Source: CADDYT01 sp035294125
GTDB taxonomy: Bacteria > Chloroflexota > Ktedonobacteria > Ktedonobacterales > Ktedonobacteraceae
NCBI GenBank assembly: GCA_035294125.1
Contig: DATGLM010000029.1
Span: 149,257-213,256 of the forward strand
DNA length: 64,000 bases
Reading direction: 5' to 3'
Made by a program: the position numbers and the translations under genes. Shown in pieces: positions 18,438 to 27,717 of this stretch (the first letter of the stretch is position 1; every line of letters begins with the position of its first letter). Under the pieces are notes generated by a model. That model worked only from the letters and a program-made list of their open reading frames with translations, was not told where the DNA came from and did not search any database.

Positions 18438-18519
18438 TACGAACAGCCAGGGGCCGAACAGAGAAAGATGCTGCCCGCATAGGCAGCATCTTTCTCTGTT
18501 CGGCCCCTGGCTGTTCGTA
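18438..18519 (+). terminator. 38-bp perfect hairpin directly after the redox operon
   Basis: Arms 18438–18475 and 18482–18519 are exact reverse complements with a six-base loop (CGCATA). The repeat begins on the first base after the stop codon. There is no long T-tract. See the finding on long 3' hairpins. Confidence 0.8.
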
Positions 18520-18758
18520 TGAAAGATAGTAGAAACGAGGAAATATGTTACCCATGCTCAAGCAAGTGTCTGACCCCTGCATAACGGGCAGCAAATTGTT
18601 GGGGGGCGAGCTTGCCTGAGTGCTGTATCCATTTATATGACCCTGATTGGCTACTCTGGTTAGTTGTAATGCCTCGTTACTTCTATTCTACCGTATCCCG
18701 GTCTTTCCCTCTTTCATTGTACCAGTTTCTCTATTTCCTTCATCTCTTCCATAACTTG

Positions 18759-18767
18759 TGCTACAAT
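18759..18767 (+). promoter_or_regulatory. Extended -10 promoter of the GH1 gene
   Basis: TGcTACAAT about 40 bases before the start codon. The stretch 18520–18758 before it holds no gene that I can see. Confidence 0.5.
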
Positions 18768-18806
18768 ATCAAAAATCAGAGCAGATAAGCGGACAAGGAG
18801 TTATAG

Positions 18807-20189
18807 ATGGCGAAGCAGCGAATCTTGCGCTTTCCCAATGGCTTTTTATGGGGAACTGCGTCTTCATCGTATCAAAATGAGGGAGGAAACACGAATAGTC
18901 AATGGTCTCGCTGGGAGCAGCAGGGGCATATCCTCACGGGCGAGCGCTCTGGCAACGCGGCAGACTGGTGGCTGAGGGCCGAGAATGACTTTGAACTGGC
19001 GGAGCAGATGGAGAATAATGCCTTGCGGCTCAGCATCGAGTGGAGCAGGATTGAGCCTGCCGAGGGCCGGTGGGATAGCGCGGCAATAGATCGCTACAGA
19101 GCTATGTTGCAGGATTTACGCAAGCGTCACATCAGGCCGGTCATTACGCTTCATCATTTCACCGAGCCGCTCTGGTTCGCCGAGCGCGGCGGCTTTGGTG
19201 GCGAGGTTAATCTGCGTTACTTCGTGCGCTATGCCATGCATGTTGTGGAAGCCCTGCAAGACCTCTGTGACTTCTGGATTACCATCAACGAGCCGAATGT
19301 CTATGCCACGCAGGGCTACCTGCTCGGCTCGAATCCGCCGGGCGAGCAGAACACGGTGCGCGCTTTGCGGATCCTGCGTAATCTGATGCAGGCGCACGTC
19401 GTGGCCTTCTATACTATTCGCAGAATTCAGCCGCAAGCACGTATCGGCTACTGTCTGCACTACCGTCTCTTCGACCCGGCCCTTTCCTTCTTACCACTTG
19501 ATCGTGTCGTCGCCGGCATACAGGAAAACTTCTTCAACTGGGCGCCCTTGCAGGCTGCCGAGACGGGCCGCTTCCCGTTTCCCCTCAACACCTTTCTCGC
19601 GCCCATTGCCCGCGCATCGGGGTCGCGTGACTTTCATGGCATCAACTACTACACGCGCGAGATGGTCACATTTGACCCGACGCGGCCCGCCGAACTCTTC
19701 GGGCATCGTTTCACACGCCGTAGAGCCGTGCGTAACGACCCTGGCAAAGGGGGGAACTTCGGTGAAATCTACCCGCCCGGTCTCTATCGCGTCATCAAAT
19801 CCGTCTACCAGCGCACACGAGGCAATAAGCCGATCTTTATTACCGAGAACGGCTTCAGCGATACGCTTGACAACCGGCGGCCACGCGCCATTCTGGAGCA
19901 TCTGGCGATGATTCATCGCGCCATTCAGGAGGGTATTCCCGTGCATGGCTACCTGCACTGGACGCTGGTGGATAGTTTTGAGTGGAACGAAGGCTGGGGT
20001 GTGCGCTTCGGTCTGATCGAGCTTGAACCGGAGACACAGCGCCGCATCCCTCGCCGCAGTGCCAGCATGTTCGGCGAAATCTGCCGCGCCAATGCCATCA
20101 CCGAAGGCATCGTCGAACGCTACGCTCCCGAAGCCCTGGAAACCATCTTCGGTTCCGTCGAGACAGTTACCAGTGACGTACTGGTCTAG
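18807..20189 (+). CDS. Glycoside hydrolase family 1 (beta-glucosidase-like)
   Basis: 460 residues. GH1 retaining hydrolase fold: N-terminal FPNGFLWGTASSSYQNEGG, acid/base Glu in TINEPNV (about residue 159) and nucleophile Glu in FITENGF (about residue 350). The usual QIEG motif that binds the sugar reads QNEG, which may alter the glycone site. No signal peptide, so cytoplasmic. ATG start with AAGGAG six bases upstream. Monocistronic. Substrate is not certain: beta-glucosides or beta-galactosides are the common ones of the family. Confidence 0.92.
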   Translation: MAKQRILRFPNGFLWGTASSSYQNEGGNTNSQWSRWEQQGHILTGERSGNAADWWLRAENDFELAEQMENNALRLSIEWSRIEPAEGRWDSAAIDRYRAMLQDLRKRHIRPVITLHHFTEPLWFAERGGFGGEVNLRYFVRYAMHVVEALQDLCDFWITINEPNVYATQGYLLGSNPPGEQNTVRALRILRNLMQAHVVAFYTIRRIQPQARIGYCLHYRLFDPALSFLPLDRVVAGIQENFFNWAPLQAAETGRFPFPLNTFLAPIARASGSRDFHGINYYTREMVTFDPTRPAELFGHRFTRRRAVRNDPGKGGNFGEIYPPGLYRVIKSVYQRTRGNKPIFITENGFSDTLDNRRPRAILEHLAMIHRAIQEGIPVHGYLHWTLVDSFEWNEGWGVRFGLIELEPETQRRIPRRSASMFGEICRANAITEGIVERYAPEALETIFGSVETVTSDVLV

Positions 20190-20206
20190 TCAGTAAAAAA
20201 AGATGT

Positions 20207-20455
20207 CTAACGCTCACTTTCTCCCAGAACTGCCTGGCGAATCAGGGGGTCAGGGCAGTTCTGGGGGAATTTGCGCGCGTAGCAGACCATGCAGTAATCA
20301 CCTACCAGTTCTTCATCCTCGTCGTCCTCGCCCGTCCCAAAATAGGTGATGGTATGCGGCGGACAGGCGTAATGGCCGCAAGGGCGCAGCACCGCCTCGT
20401 CTTGATGCGGCAGGCGATGCGGAAATTGCTCAATATAACATTCATGTTCACTCAT
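20207..20455 (-). CDS. Small Cys-rich protein, probably metal-binding
   Basis: 82 residues with six cysteines (CYI, PCGHYACPP, YCMVCYARKFPQNCP), arranged as pairs that could hold one zinc or an iron–sulfur cluster, and an acidic run GEDDEDEELV in the middle. I do not recognise the family. The ATG at 20455 has only a weak purine-rich RBS. Convergent with the GH1 gene with a 17-bp gap. The regular Cys spacing argues that it is a real gene. Confidence 0.6.
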   Translation of the reverse strand: MSEHECYIEQFPHRLPHQDEAVLRPCGHYACPPHTITYFGTGEDDEDEELVGDYCMVCYARKFPQNCPDPLIRQAVLGESER

Positions 20456-20854
20456 TCTATGTTCTCTCTAGCGATGTGTCTGGTTGTGTCGCCTTCTCTT
20501 CTTGTCTGGACTCGCTTCGATGATAATGCTCTTGTGTTTTGCTGTCAAGCTTTTGGGAGCGAGCATGCCAGACAAATACGCAGCCAGAATGGGTAATATC
20601 GCGCATCTGTTGGGACGCAGCTCAGGGTAGACTATGTACATAAAGATGCTCGCCTGGTGAGTGAAAGAGTGCAGCTTTTGGTGAAAACGTGGAAAGCGGT
20701 ATCCAAAAAAGAGGAATATCTATCGTATAAATATTGTCATCAAGGGCAAATCTGAGCAATTCATATGCATACATATGTGGAGAGACGTTCTGGTGTGGTG
20801 ATAAAAATGATTGAACATGATAAGCAAGCATGGAGAGATAAGGAGAAAAACTGC
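20456..20854. other. Intergenic region, about 400 bp
   Basis: Spacer between divergent small genes. I see no gene, clear promoter or strong repeat in it; an upstream in-frame ATG at 20765 exists for the next gene but lacks an RBS. Confidence 0.4.
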
Positions 20855-21382
20855 ATGTACTATCGAGTAGCAATTCGGACAAACAATGATTCTCTCTGGA
20901 AATGGAAGTCGACACCGTTATCCTCTCTGACTGCCCTCTTTAGTTTCCTGCGATTACATAAAGCCATTCCGCAGGATCGCCTGCGCGTCTTCACCGCCTC
21001 TTCGTGTGAGGAGATAAATGAGATGCTGGTACAGGAAAACAGCGGGCAGGCGGGGTATTCTGTCAGCGCGGCCCAATTCTTGAGCGAACGCGGCCTCTCT
21101 TCCCTGAGGAGGCAGCAAGGCTCAACCAGTGGAGAGCAAGAGCGGCAGATGAGGCGACCCACCACCTCGACGCTTCCACCGCTCGTCCAGAATCGCACTC
21201 CGGAGCCTGTCGCGGTGGAAAGTAGGCTGAGCGCACTGGAGCGCAGGCGCGTCGAACTGGAGATGGGCGCAGGCGGCGATCATGATCAGCTCTACGTCTT
21301 TACTCTCCCTGTCTCAGTACCACAAATGCTCGCGTGGGCACGACTGCTGGCGCGAGTACAGCAAGGGGAAATGATCTCATAG
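20855..21382 (+). CDS. Conserved hypothetical protein (Ktedonobacteria-type)
   Basis: 175 residues from ATG 20855, which has AAGGAG nine bases upstream. The N-terminal third (YYRVAIRTNNDSLWKWKS, FSFLRLHKAIPQDRLRVFTA) is ordered and resembles proteins I associate with this bacterial class; a Ser/Thr/Gln-rich linker follows, then a C-terminal segment QLYVFTLPVSVPQMLAWARLLA. No catalytic motif is visible. Function unknown. Confidence 0.65.
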   Translation: MYYRVAIRTNNDSLWKWKSTPLSSLTALFSFLRLHKAIPQDRLRVFTASSCEEINEMLVQENSGQAGYSVSAAQFLSERGLSSLRRQQGSTSGEQERQMRRPTTSTLPPLVQNRTPEPVAVESRLSALERRRVELEMGAGGDHDQLYVFTLPVSVPQMLAWARLLARVQQGEMIS

Positions 21383-21427
21383 GTTTCCTTGCCGGTTTTC
21401 AATGGCATACGTCCCATTTTCAAGGAT

Positions 21428-21461
21428 AAGAGCTGCGATGAAAGGAATCATTGCGGCTCTT
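21428..21461 (+). terminator. Probable terminator hairpin
   Basis: 14-bp stem with two G-U pairs (AAGAGCTGCGATGA / TCATTGCGGCTCTT) and a six-base loop, about 45 bp after the preceding stop codon. Followed by only a short T-rich stretch. Confidence 0.5.
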
Positions 21462-21487
21462 GTCTTGATTCTGTACTGCAATTCCGC

Positions 21488-21516
21488 TTGCGATGAGTGC
21501 CGCTTTCTGATAAAAT
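21488..21516 (+). promoter_or_regulatory. Promoter of the kinase–STAND–LuxR gene
   Basis: -35 TTGCGA (21488–21493), 17-bp spacer, extended -10 TGaTAAAAT (21508–21516). Leader of about 170 nt. Confidence 0.6.
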
Positions 21517-21693
21517 GATGGAAATGCTTCTTATGTGCGCATACAAATGTACAACGACTGTTATGAAACTCAGGTAATTTTCTCGTGTGTAGCCATGCTT
21601 TTTTGATACAAGAGGCTTGCGCCAGGAAAAGCTTCTATCTGGCTGTGGAAACCTGAGTCCGCTTTTCTTGCTCCGTAAGAAAATCGGCTGGAA

Positions 21694-24600
21694 ATGAGAA
21701 AGCGAATGCGCGATTTCGTGGGCAAGCAGCTTGGAAATTACCGGATAGTGCAACTTTTGGGGCGCGGGGGCTTTGCCGAAGTCTATCTCGGTGAACATAT
21801 GTACCTCAAAAATGCAGCGGCGGTGAAAGTGTTGCGCACGTTGCTCACCGAGGAGGCGCGGGCTGCCTTTGTGAAAGAGGGGCAGATGCTTGTACGCCTG
21901 CACCATCCGCATATCGTGCGCCTCCTTGATTTTGCGGTGGAGGAGGGCGTGCCATTTCTTGTGATGGAGTATGCGCCGGGGGGGAATCTGCGAAAACTTC
22001 ATCCAATGGGGTCTCGTGTGCCGCCTGAAACGGTTGTCTCTTATGTTCGGCAGACCGCTTCTGCCTTACACTACGCGCATAGCCAGCATCTGATACATGG
22101 TGATATCAAGCCGGAAAATATACTGATTAACTCCCAGGATAAACTCTTGCTCAGCGATTTTGGCCTGGCCGTGCTTGATTCCCCGTCCCATGCCTACAGC
22201 ACGCAGCGCATGGCCGAACAGATCGCCGGAACCTCGCTCTATCTGGCGCCAGAGCAATTACAGGGGCGTTCACAACCAGCCAGCGATCAGTACTCTCTGG
22301 CGGCGGTCGTCTACGAGTGGCTGTGTGGCGTTCCTCCTTTTCGCGGCACCGCCATCGAAATCGCGCTGAAGCATCTTTCCATGCCTCCACAGCCGTTACG
22401 CGAGCACCTGCCTGACCTTTTACCTGCCGTTGAAGAGGTCATCCTGCGGGGGCTGGCGAAAGAAGCTGAGCAGCGCTTTCCCGACGTGCAGGAGTTTGCC
22501 TCTGCTCTTGAGCACGCTTACCGGGAAGGAGCGCAACCATCTATGCCTGTTGATTCTTCCGGCTCGGAAGAACCAGCTCCCTCAATTTCAAGCGAATATC
22601 CGCTATCGCTGCCATCGGGGAGCCTGTTTGAGCCAATATGGAAAGTACCAACTATCCTGACCTCTCTGGTGGGTCGAGAGCGGGATGTTGCAGCCATTTG
22701 CGCGCTGCTTAAAATGCCAGCGACCCGTCTGGTCACACTCCTGGGAACAGGAGGAATTGGCAAGACACGCCTGAGCTTGCAGGTCGCAATAGAGATGCGC
22801 CAGCACTTCGTCGACGGTGTCTGCTTTGTTTCACTATCAGCTATTAGCGACCCCGAATTGCTGATGTCAACCATCGCTCAGGAACTTGGCATTCAGGATT
22901 CCAGGACGCTGCCTATCGTTGAGCAGGTGAAGAATTTTCTGCGCAAAAGACATTTGTTGTTGCTGCTCGATAATTTCGAGCAACTGGTGACGGCAACTCC
23001 TCTGATAGAAGACCTGCTGGCGTCCTGTCCTCGTTTGACGATCCTGGTTACCAGTCGTATCGTATTGCACGCACGGGGAGAGCAAGAATTTCCTGTCGTA
23101 CCACTGGCATTGCCGAACCTGACGCGGCCGGTTGATTGTGCCTCTCTGGAGCAGGTGGCTTCTGTCAGGCTCTTTATCCAGCGCGCCAGGTCGCTCCTGC
23201 CGAATTTTCAACTCACTGCGGCGAATGCTCGTGCGATTGCTGAGATCTGCGTGTTGCTGGACGGATTGCCGCTGGCTGTTGAACTGGCTGCTGCCCGTAT
23301 CAAGCTCTTGCCGCCACGGGCCTTGCTGGCGCGTCTCTCACATCGCTTCGATGTGCTCTCCGGTAAGGCGCATCCCCTTGCCCCCCATCAACAGACGTTG
23401 CGCAGTACGCTGAAATGGAGCTATGACCTGTTGAATGCCGCCGAACAACGGCTCTTCCGGCGGCTTGGCGTTTTTGTGGGCGGCTGGATGCTTGATGCTG
23501 TGGAGACTGTCTGCTATTACGACCGGCCTGAGGAAAAGGAAGCCGCTCTGGATGAAGTTGCTTCGCTGCTCGATAAAAGCCTGTTGCTCCAGGTTGAGCA
23601 GGATGAGGAGGAGCCGCGTCTGCAAATGCTCATGACGGTACGCGAGTATGCTCTGGAGTGCCTGCAAGAGAGTGGAGAAGCTGAGCAGACCTATCGGGCG
23701 CACGCGCTCTACTATCTTGCCCTGGCGGAGGAGGCTGAAATCCGGCAATACGGGGGCGAGCAGGCAGAGTGGCTGGCACGTCTGGAGCGGGACTACGAGA
23801 ATTTACGAGCGGTCCTGAGCTGGCTTAGCGAGCAGCACGAGGCGGAATTGAGTTTGCGGCTGAGCGGGGCGCTCTACTGGTTCTGGACGGTGCGCGCTTT
23901 TTACAAGGAGGGATTCTCCTGGGCTGAGAAAGCCCTGGCGAACAGGGAAAGCGTTGCGCCGCTTGTGCTGGCGAAAGCATTGAAGAATGTCGGCGCTCTC
24001 GCCTACAGCTTGCGCAAGAATGATCTGGCCGAACAATACTGCCTGGAGAGTCTGGAACTCTATCGCCGGTTTGACGATTATCGGGGTACGGCCATGGCGC
24101 TCTACTGGCTTGCGATGATAAGCTGCTGGATCAGGCACGATTACGCGCGCACCCGTGCTTACGCTGACGAAGCCCTGGCACTGCTTGTACCGTTACAAGC
24201 TGAGAGCGAAATGGCTGATATTTTCATCATTATCGGTTATGTTGCTTTCAATCAAGGAAACTATGCTGAGGCCCGGCTCCTGTTTGACCGTGGATTGACC
24301 TGCTTCAGGAATGCCAGCGATCGCTGGGGAATGGCCTACGCCCTTGAATACCTGGGCCGGGTAATGACTGAACTGGAAGATTATGCACAGGCCGATGAGA
24401 AGTTCGATGAGAGCCTGGAAATTTCTCAGCAACTGGGCTATATGGATGGCGTAGCCTTTGCCCTGGGCCTGAAGGGATACGTCGCGTTGCGGCAGGGCGA
24501 TACGACGACGGCACGCAGGCTTATCGATGAGAGCCTGGCGAGGCACCAGGAAAGGGGCCAGCAGCGTGGCATAGCTGAAGCGCAATTGTTTCTGGGGAAA

Positions 24601-25212
24601 GTCTGCCTGGCCGAGAAAAACTACGCGGCGGCTCGTACTTTGTATGAGGATTGCTTCACTCTTGGTAAGATGCTGGGTGAAGAGGATACGTGGATAAGTG
24701 CTCTGGAGGGGCTGGCGGCGGTTGCGCTGGCGCAGGGACAGCCAGCACGGGCTGTCCTGCTCTGGAGCATCGCCGCTCACCGGCGCGAGGAGGTAGGGAT
24801 AGCCGTCTCTCTGCGCGGTCGCTTAGATTTCGAGCAGGCTGAGATAGCTGCTCGCCTGCAACTGGGTGTGCAGATGTACGACGCTCTGTGGAAGCAAGGT
24901 CAGACAATGGCGTCAGAACAGGCCCTGCTGTCCAGGGAGCAGGACCTGGGGGCTAAACAGGAGATCGCACTTGTGCATCCTCCGCCCGCCGGGAAATCTT
25001 CTCCTGCCCCGACCTATCCTGACAATCTGACAGCGCGCGAGGTCGAAGTGCTGCGCCTGATTGCGCAGGGCTGGACAGATGCGCAGATTGCCAGGCACCT
25101 GGTAATCAGCCTGCGCACCGCGAACAAGCACGCAACCTCGATTTATAGCAAGATCGGCGTTTCCTCGCGCAGTGCCGCTACCCGCTATGCCATAGAACAT
25201 AAGCTGGTATAG
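21694..25212 (+). CDS. Ser/Thr kinase – STAND ATPase – TPR – LuxR HTH regulator
   Basis: 1172 residues joining four modules. Residues 13–280: Hanks-type kinase with LGRGGFAEVYLGEH, ATP-binding Lys45 (AVKVL), catalytic HGDIKPEN (135–142; Gly instead of Arg in HRD) and DFG (155–157). Residues about 320–650: AfsR/MalT-like STAND ATPase with P-loop LLGTGGIGKTRL and Walker B-like LLLLLDNFEQL. Residues about 680–1060: tetratricopeptide-like helices. Residues about 1110–1172: LuxR HTH (LTAREVEVLRLIAQGWTDAQIARHLV). It is likely a cytoplasmic, ligand- and phosphorylation-controlled transcription factor. No receiver domain and no membrane helix. The target genes are unknown. Confidence 0.92.
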   Translation: MRKRMRDFVGKQLGNYRIVQLLGRGGFAEVYLGEHMYLKNAAAVKVLRTLLTEEARAAFVKEGQMLVRLHHPHIVRLLDFAVEEGVPFLVMEYAPGGNLRKLHPMGSRVPPETVVSYVRQTASALHYAHSQHLIHGDIKPENILINSQDKLLLSDFGLAVLDSPSHAYSTQRMAEQIAGTSLYLAPEQLQGRSQPASDQYSLAAVVYEWLCGVPPFRGTAIEIALKHLSMPPQPLREHLPDLLPAVEEVILRGLAKEAEQRFPDVQEFASALEHAYREGAQPSMPVDSSGSEEPAPSISSEYPLSLPSGSLFEPIWKVPTILTSLVGRERDVAAICALLKMPATRLVTLLGTGGIGKTRLSLQVAIEMRQHFVDGVCFVSLSAISDPELLMSTIAQELGIQDSRTLPIVEQVKNFLRKRHLLLLLDNFEQLVTATPLIEDLLASCPRLTILVTSRIVLHARGEQEFPVVPLALPNLTRPVDCASLEQVASVRLFIQRARSLLPNFQLTAANARAIAEICVLLDGLPLAVELAAARIKLLPPRALLARLSHRFDVLSGKAHPLAPHQQTLRSTLKWSYDLLNAAEQRLFRRLGVFVGGWMLDAVETVCYYDRPEEKEAALDEVASLLDKSLLLQVEQDEEEPRLQMLMTVREYALECLQESGEAEQTYRAHALYYLALAEEAEIRQYGGEQAEWLARLERDYENLRAVLSWLSEQHEAELSLRLSGALYWFWTVRAFYKEGFSWAEKALANRESVAPLVLAKALKNVGALAYSLRKNDLAEQYCLESLELYRRFDDYRGTAMALYWLAMISCWIRHDYARTRAYADEALALLVPLQAESEMADIFIIIGYVAFNQGNYAEARLLFDRGLTCFRNASDRWGMAYALEYLGRVMTELEDYAQADEKFDESLEISQQLGYMDGVAFALGLKGYVALRQGDTTTARRLIDESLARHQERGQQRGIAEAQLFLGKVCLAEKNYAAARTLYEDCFTLGKMLGEEDTWISALEGLAAVALAQGQPARAVLLWSIAAHRREEVGIAVSLRGRLDFEQAEIAARLQLGVQMYDALWKQGQTMASEQALLSREQDLGAKQEIALVHPPPAGKSSPAPTYPDNLTAREVEVLRLIAQGWTDAQIARHLVISLRTANKHATSIYSKIGVSSRSAATRYAIEHKLV

Positions 25213-25221
25213 GTAGGCTCC

Positions 25222-25251
25222 TTGCCTTCTTTGAGCTTTCCGTGCTACACT
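25222..25251 (+). promoter_or_regulatory. Promoter of the PRC-barrel/BON gene
   Basis: -35 TTGCCT (25222–25227), 18-bp spacer, extended -10 TGcTACACT (25243–25251). Confidence 0.6.
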
Positions 25252-25316
25252 CTCTAAAGGATATAGCTTCCCATATGGCCTGGCTGTATCTGGAAATTAT
25301 AGTACGAGGTTGAGAT

Positions 25317-26318
25317 ATGGCAAAAACAACCTTGATTTCCGAAATGCTCAAACTTCATTTTGGAAGTAAGATTGTCTGTACCGATGGCGAAGATGGGGAC
25401 CTGGTCTATGTCGTTTTTGACCCCACCACGCGGCGCATGACGGCTATCGGTGTGAAACAGGGACGTATTTTGGGAAAAACCGTTCATCTGCCCTTTGATA
25501 GCATCGAAAATGCCGGTAGTGACGGGGTGAGGCTGCGCGTCTCGCTCGCGGAAGTTGCTGCTGGCAGCAGCGGGCCGGTCGAGGGCGCGCAATTGGATGG
25601 CAGGAGCAGCGTAGAACTGAGCGGCAGTACAAACAGGGGTACGGTGCAACTTGTCGCGGTGCATCCAGAGAGCGGCGAACTGGCTTACATTGTGGCTCAT
25701 AATCTGCGCGCCGGGCAGGATACGCTCGTTCGCTCAGAATTTGTCGCCTCACTGGCGAACGGGCAGGTCAAGGTCACGATTCCACAGGCGACGCTGGAAG
25801 TGTTGCCTCCTTACCAGCCTGATAGCGTGCTCCAGCGCGAGGTCGAGCGCGCATTGTTTGCCGTCACGGCCCTGCATGTCGATCTGAAAGGGATTGTGCT
25901 GCGTGTCCTCGATGGTGTGCTCTACATTGACGGCAACATTTCCAGCAAGTTACGCAGCGATATGGTAACAGATCAGGCGCTGGGCGTGCAGGGTCTGCTG
26001 GAGATCAAAAATCGCCTGGTTGCCGACGATGTTTTGCAGGCAGACCTGGCCCGCGCTCTGGGCGATGATCCACGCACTCGCGACCTGCCCATCGGCGTCT
26101 ATCCCCGCCTGGGTGTAGTACGCTTGAGTGGCGCGGTTCACAACAACGGGCAGAAGGCAGCCGCTGAAGAGATTGTGCGCAGCTTTCCCGGCGTGCGTTC
26201 CGTCATCAATAGCCTCGTTGTCGACCCCAGGGCCTCTCTCCTGCGTGTCATGGCCGAGCCGGAAGGGGGCAATGCAGAAGATATCGTCCCCGGCAAGTGG
26301 GTGCGCCACACCGGTTAA
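25317..26318 (+). CDS. PRC-barrel-like plus BON-domain protein
   Basis: 333 residues. The N-terminal 160 residues look like two PRC-barrel-like repeats (IVCTDGEDGDLVYVVFDPTT ... ; VQLVAVHPESGELAYIVAHN). Residues about 165–315 look like two BON repeats (LQREVERALFAVTALHVDLKG ; LQADLARALGDDPRTRDLPIG and GVVRLSGAVHNNGQKAAAEE IVRSFPGV, split here for display). BON domains usually bind membranes or other macromolecules. There is no signal peptide or TM helix, so it is probably cytoplasmic. Monocistronic, ending in a strong hairpin. Function unknown. Confidence 0.75.
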   Translation: MAKTTLISEMLKLHFGSKIVCTDGEDGDLVYVVFDPTTRRMTAIGVKQGRILGKTVHLPFDSIENAGSDGVRLRVSLAEVAAGSSGPVEGAQLDGRSSVELSGSTNRGTVQLVAVHPESGELAYIVAHNLRAGQDTLVRSEFVASLANGQVKVTIPQATLEVLPPYQPDSVLQREVERALFAVTALHVDLKGIVLRVLDGVLYIDGNISSKLRSDMVTDQALGVQGLLEIKNRLVADDVLQADLARALGDDPRTRDLPIGVYPRLGVVRLSGAVHNNGQKAAAEEIVRSFPGVRSVINSLVVDPRASLLRVMAEPEGGNAEDIVPGKWVRHTG

Positions 26319-26331
26319 TCTGGCCCTCGCA

Positions 26332-26410
26332 CAACATCTACTGAGAGAAAGGTCATCCTGCCCGCAAACAGGATGACCTTTCTCTCAGTAGATGTTGCTA
26401 ATTTTTTTTG
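26332..26410 (+). terminator. 29-bp perfect hairpin terminator with T-tract
   Basis: Arms 26332–26360 and 26369–26397 are exact reverse complements around CCCGCAAA, 13 bases after the stop. A run of eight T's follows a few bases later (from 26402). Acts for the BON gene; the minus-strand gene beyond it ends at 26468. Confidence 0.85.
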
Positions 26411-26467
26411 TTTTGTTTATGATAGTGCTTTATTTATAGATGCTTTCCCGATATGTAATGCAGTGAC

Positions 26468-27691
26468 TTATCGCCCCAGTGCCTGATCGAGGTCGCGTAT
26501 GATGTCTCCAATGTCTTCAATGCCGACAGAGAGGCGAATACAACCATCGGTGATGCCCATGTTCTGACGCTCACTGGCTGTCAGGTCGCGGTGCGAGGAG
26601 ATGGGGGGATAGCTCACCTGCGTCCAGGTGTCGCCAAGCGTGGTGGCCGGGAGGCAGAGTCGCAGCGCGTCCATAAAGCGGAATGCCGCCGCGCGCGTCT
26701 GCTCTTTGAGTTCAAATGAAAGCAGGCCGCCGTATTGCGCGCAGGCCAGCAGGCGGGTCGCCAGTTCGTGCTGTGGATGGTCAGGCAACCCTGGATAATA
26801 CACGCGCTCAACGGCGGGATGTTGTTGCAGAAAACGCGCCACCTGCAAGGCATTGACGCAGTGTCGCTGCATACGTAATGACAGGGTGCGCAGACCACGT
26901 ACCACCAGATACAGCTCGAAGGGACCTGCCATTGCCCCCATCATGGTACAGGCTGCGCGCAACTGGTCGAGCAGGGCACGTTTCGCGCTGATAACCACCC
27001 CCAGCGTGCTGTCACCGTGTCCGCCCAGGTATTTCGTCGCGCTGTGAATCACCAGGTCAAAGCCGTGCTCGATGGGGCGCAGCAGGCAGGGCGTCGTGAA
27101 GGTGCTGTCGATAATGCTTACCGCTCCCACCTCCTGAGCGGCGGCGCTGATGATATCCACATCGATCACTTTCACCAGTGGGTTCGAGATGCTCTCTACA
27201 AAGACGATATCCGGCACTTCCTGGCGAATACGGTCGGCTGCATGCTCGTCGTGCAGGTTATGGAGCACAACCTTGATGCCCATAGGCACAAACATCTTGC
27301 GCAACAGCCCGATAGACGCGCCGTAGAGGTCGCGCGAGGCCACAATTTTCGTGCCTGGAGCAAGCCCGGCAGCCAGCAGCGCGGCGTGGATAGCAGCCAT
27401 GCCAGAGCCAAATGCCACCGCTCCCACGCCGCCTTCGGCCCGTGCCATCACCTGCTCAAATGCGTTCGCGTTTGGATTGCCCTGTCGTGCGTAGACATAG
27501 GCCGGTTCGCCCGCAGCCGTTGTGCCGCTAAAGGCCGCTTCTAGCGCCTCCGTGCTGGCGTGCAGGTATGTGCTGCTGGTGTAAATAGGCTGGACAGATG
27601 GAACGCCGGAATCAATTGTCGGCTGATTTCCAGTTCCTCCATGAACCAGTAGCGTATCCAAAGTCCAGGGGGGAGTAGTTTCTTCTTTCAT
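26468..27691 (-). CDS. PLP-dependent trans-sulfuration enzyme (cystathionine gamma-synthase/lyase or methionine gamma-lyase type)
   Basis: 407 residues of the Cys/Met metabolism PLP family. Key motifs: YARQGNPNANAFE (PLP phosphate Tyr/Arg region), GSGMAAIHAALLAAG, DSTFTTPCLLRPIEHG and the PLP lysine in HSATKYLGGHGDSTLG. The C-terminal part has the substrate-binding ISSHRDLTASERQNMGI and CIRLSVGIEDIGDI. It cleaves or forms C–S bonds in methionine/cysteine metabolism; which reaction cannot be decided from the sequence. Followed 26 bases upstream by a redoxin gene on the same strand. Confidence 0.9.
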   Translation of the reverse strand: MKEETTPPWTLDTLLVHGGTGNQPTIDSGVPSVQPIYTSSTYLHASTEALEAAFSGTTAAGEPAYVYARQGNPNANAFEQVMARAEGGVGAVAFGSGMAAIHAALLAAGLAPGTKIVASRDLYGASIGLLRKMFVPMGIKVVLHNLHDEHAADRIRQEVPDIVFVESISNPLVKVIDVDIISAAAQEVGAVSIIDSTFTTPCLLRPIEHGFDLVIHSATKYLGGHGDSTLGVVISAKRALLDQLRAACTMMGAMAGPFELYLVVRGLRTLSLRMQRHCVNALQVARFLQQHPAVERVYYPGLPDHPQHELATRLLACAQYGGLLSFELKEQTRAAAFRFMDALRLCLPATTLGDTWTQVSYPPISSHRDLTASERQNMGITDGCIRLSVGIEDIGDIIRDLDQALGR

Positions 27692-27717
27692 GCAATTCCT
27701 TATCTTGTTCTTCGAGG

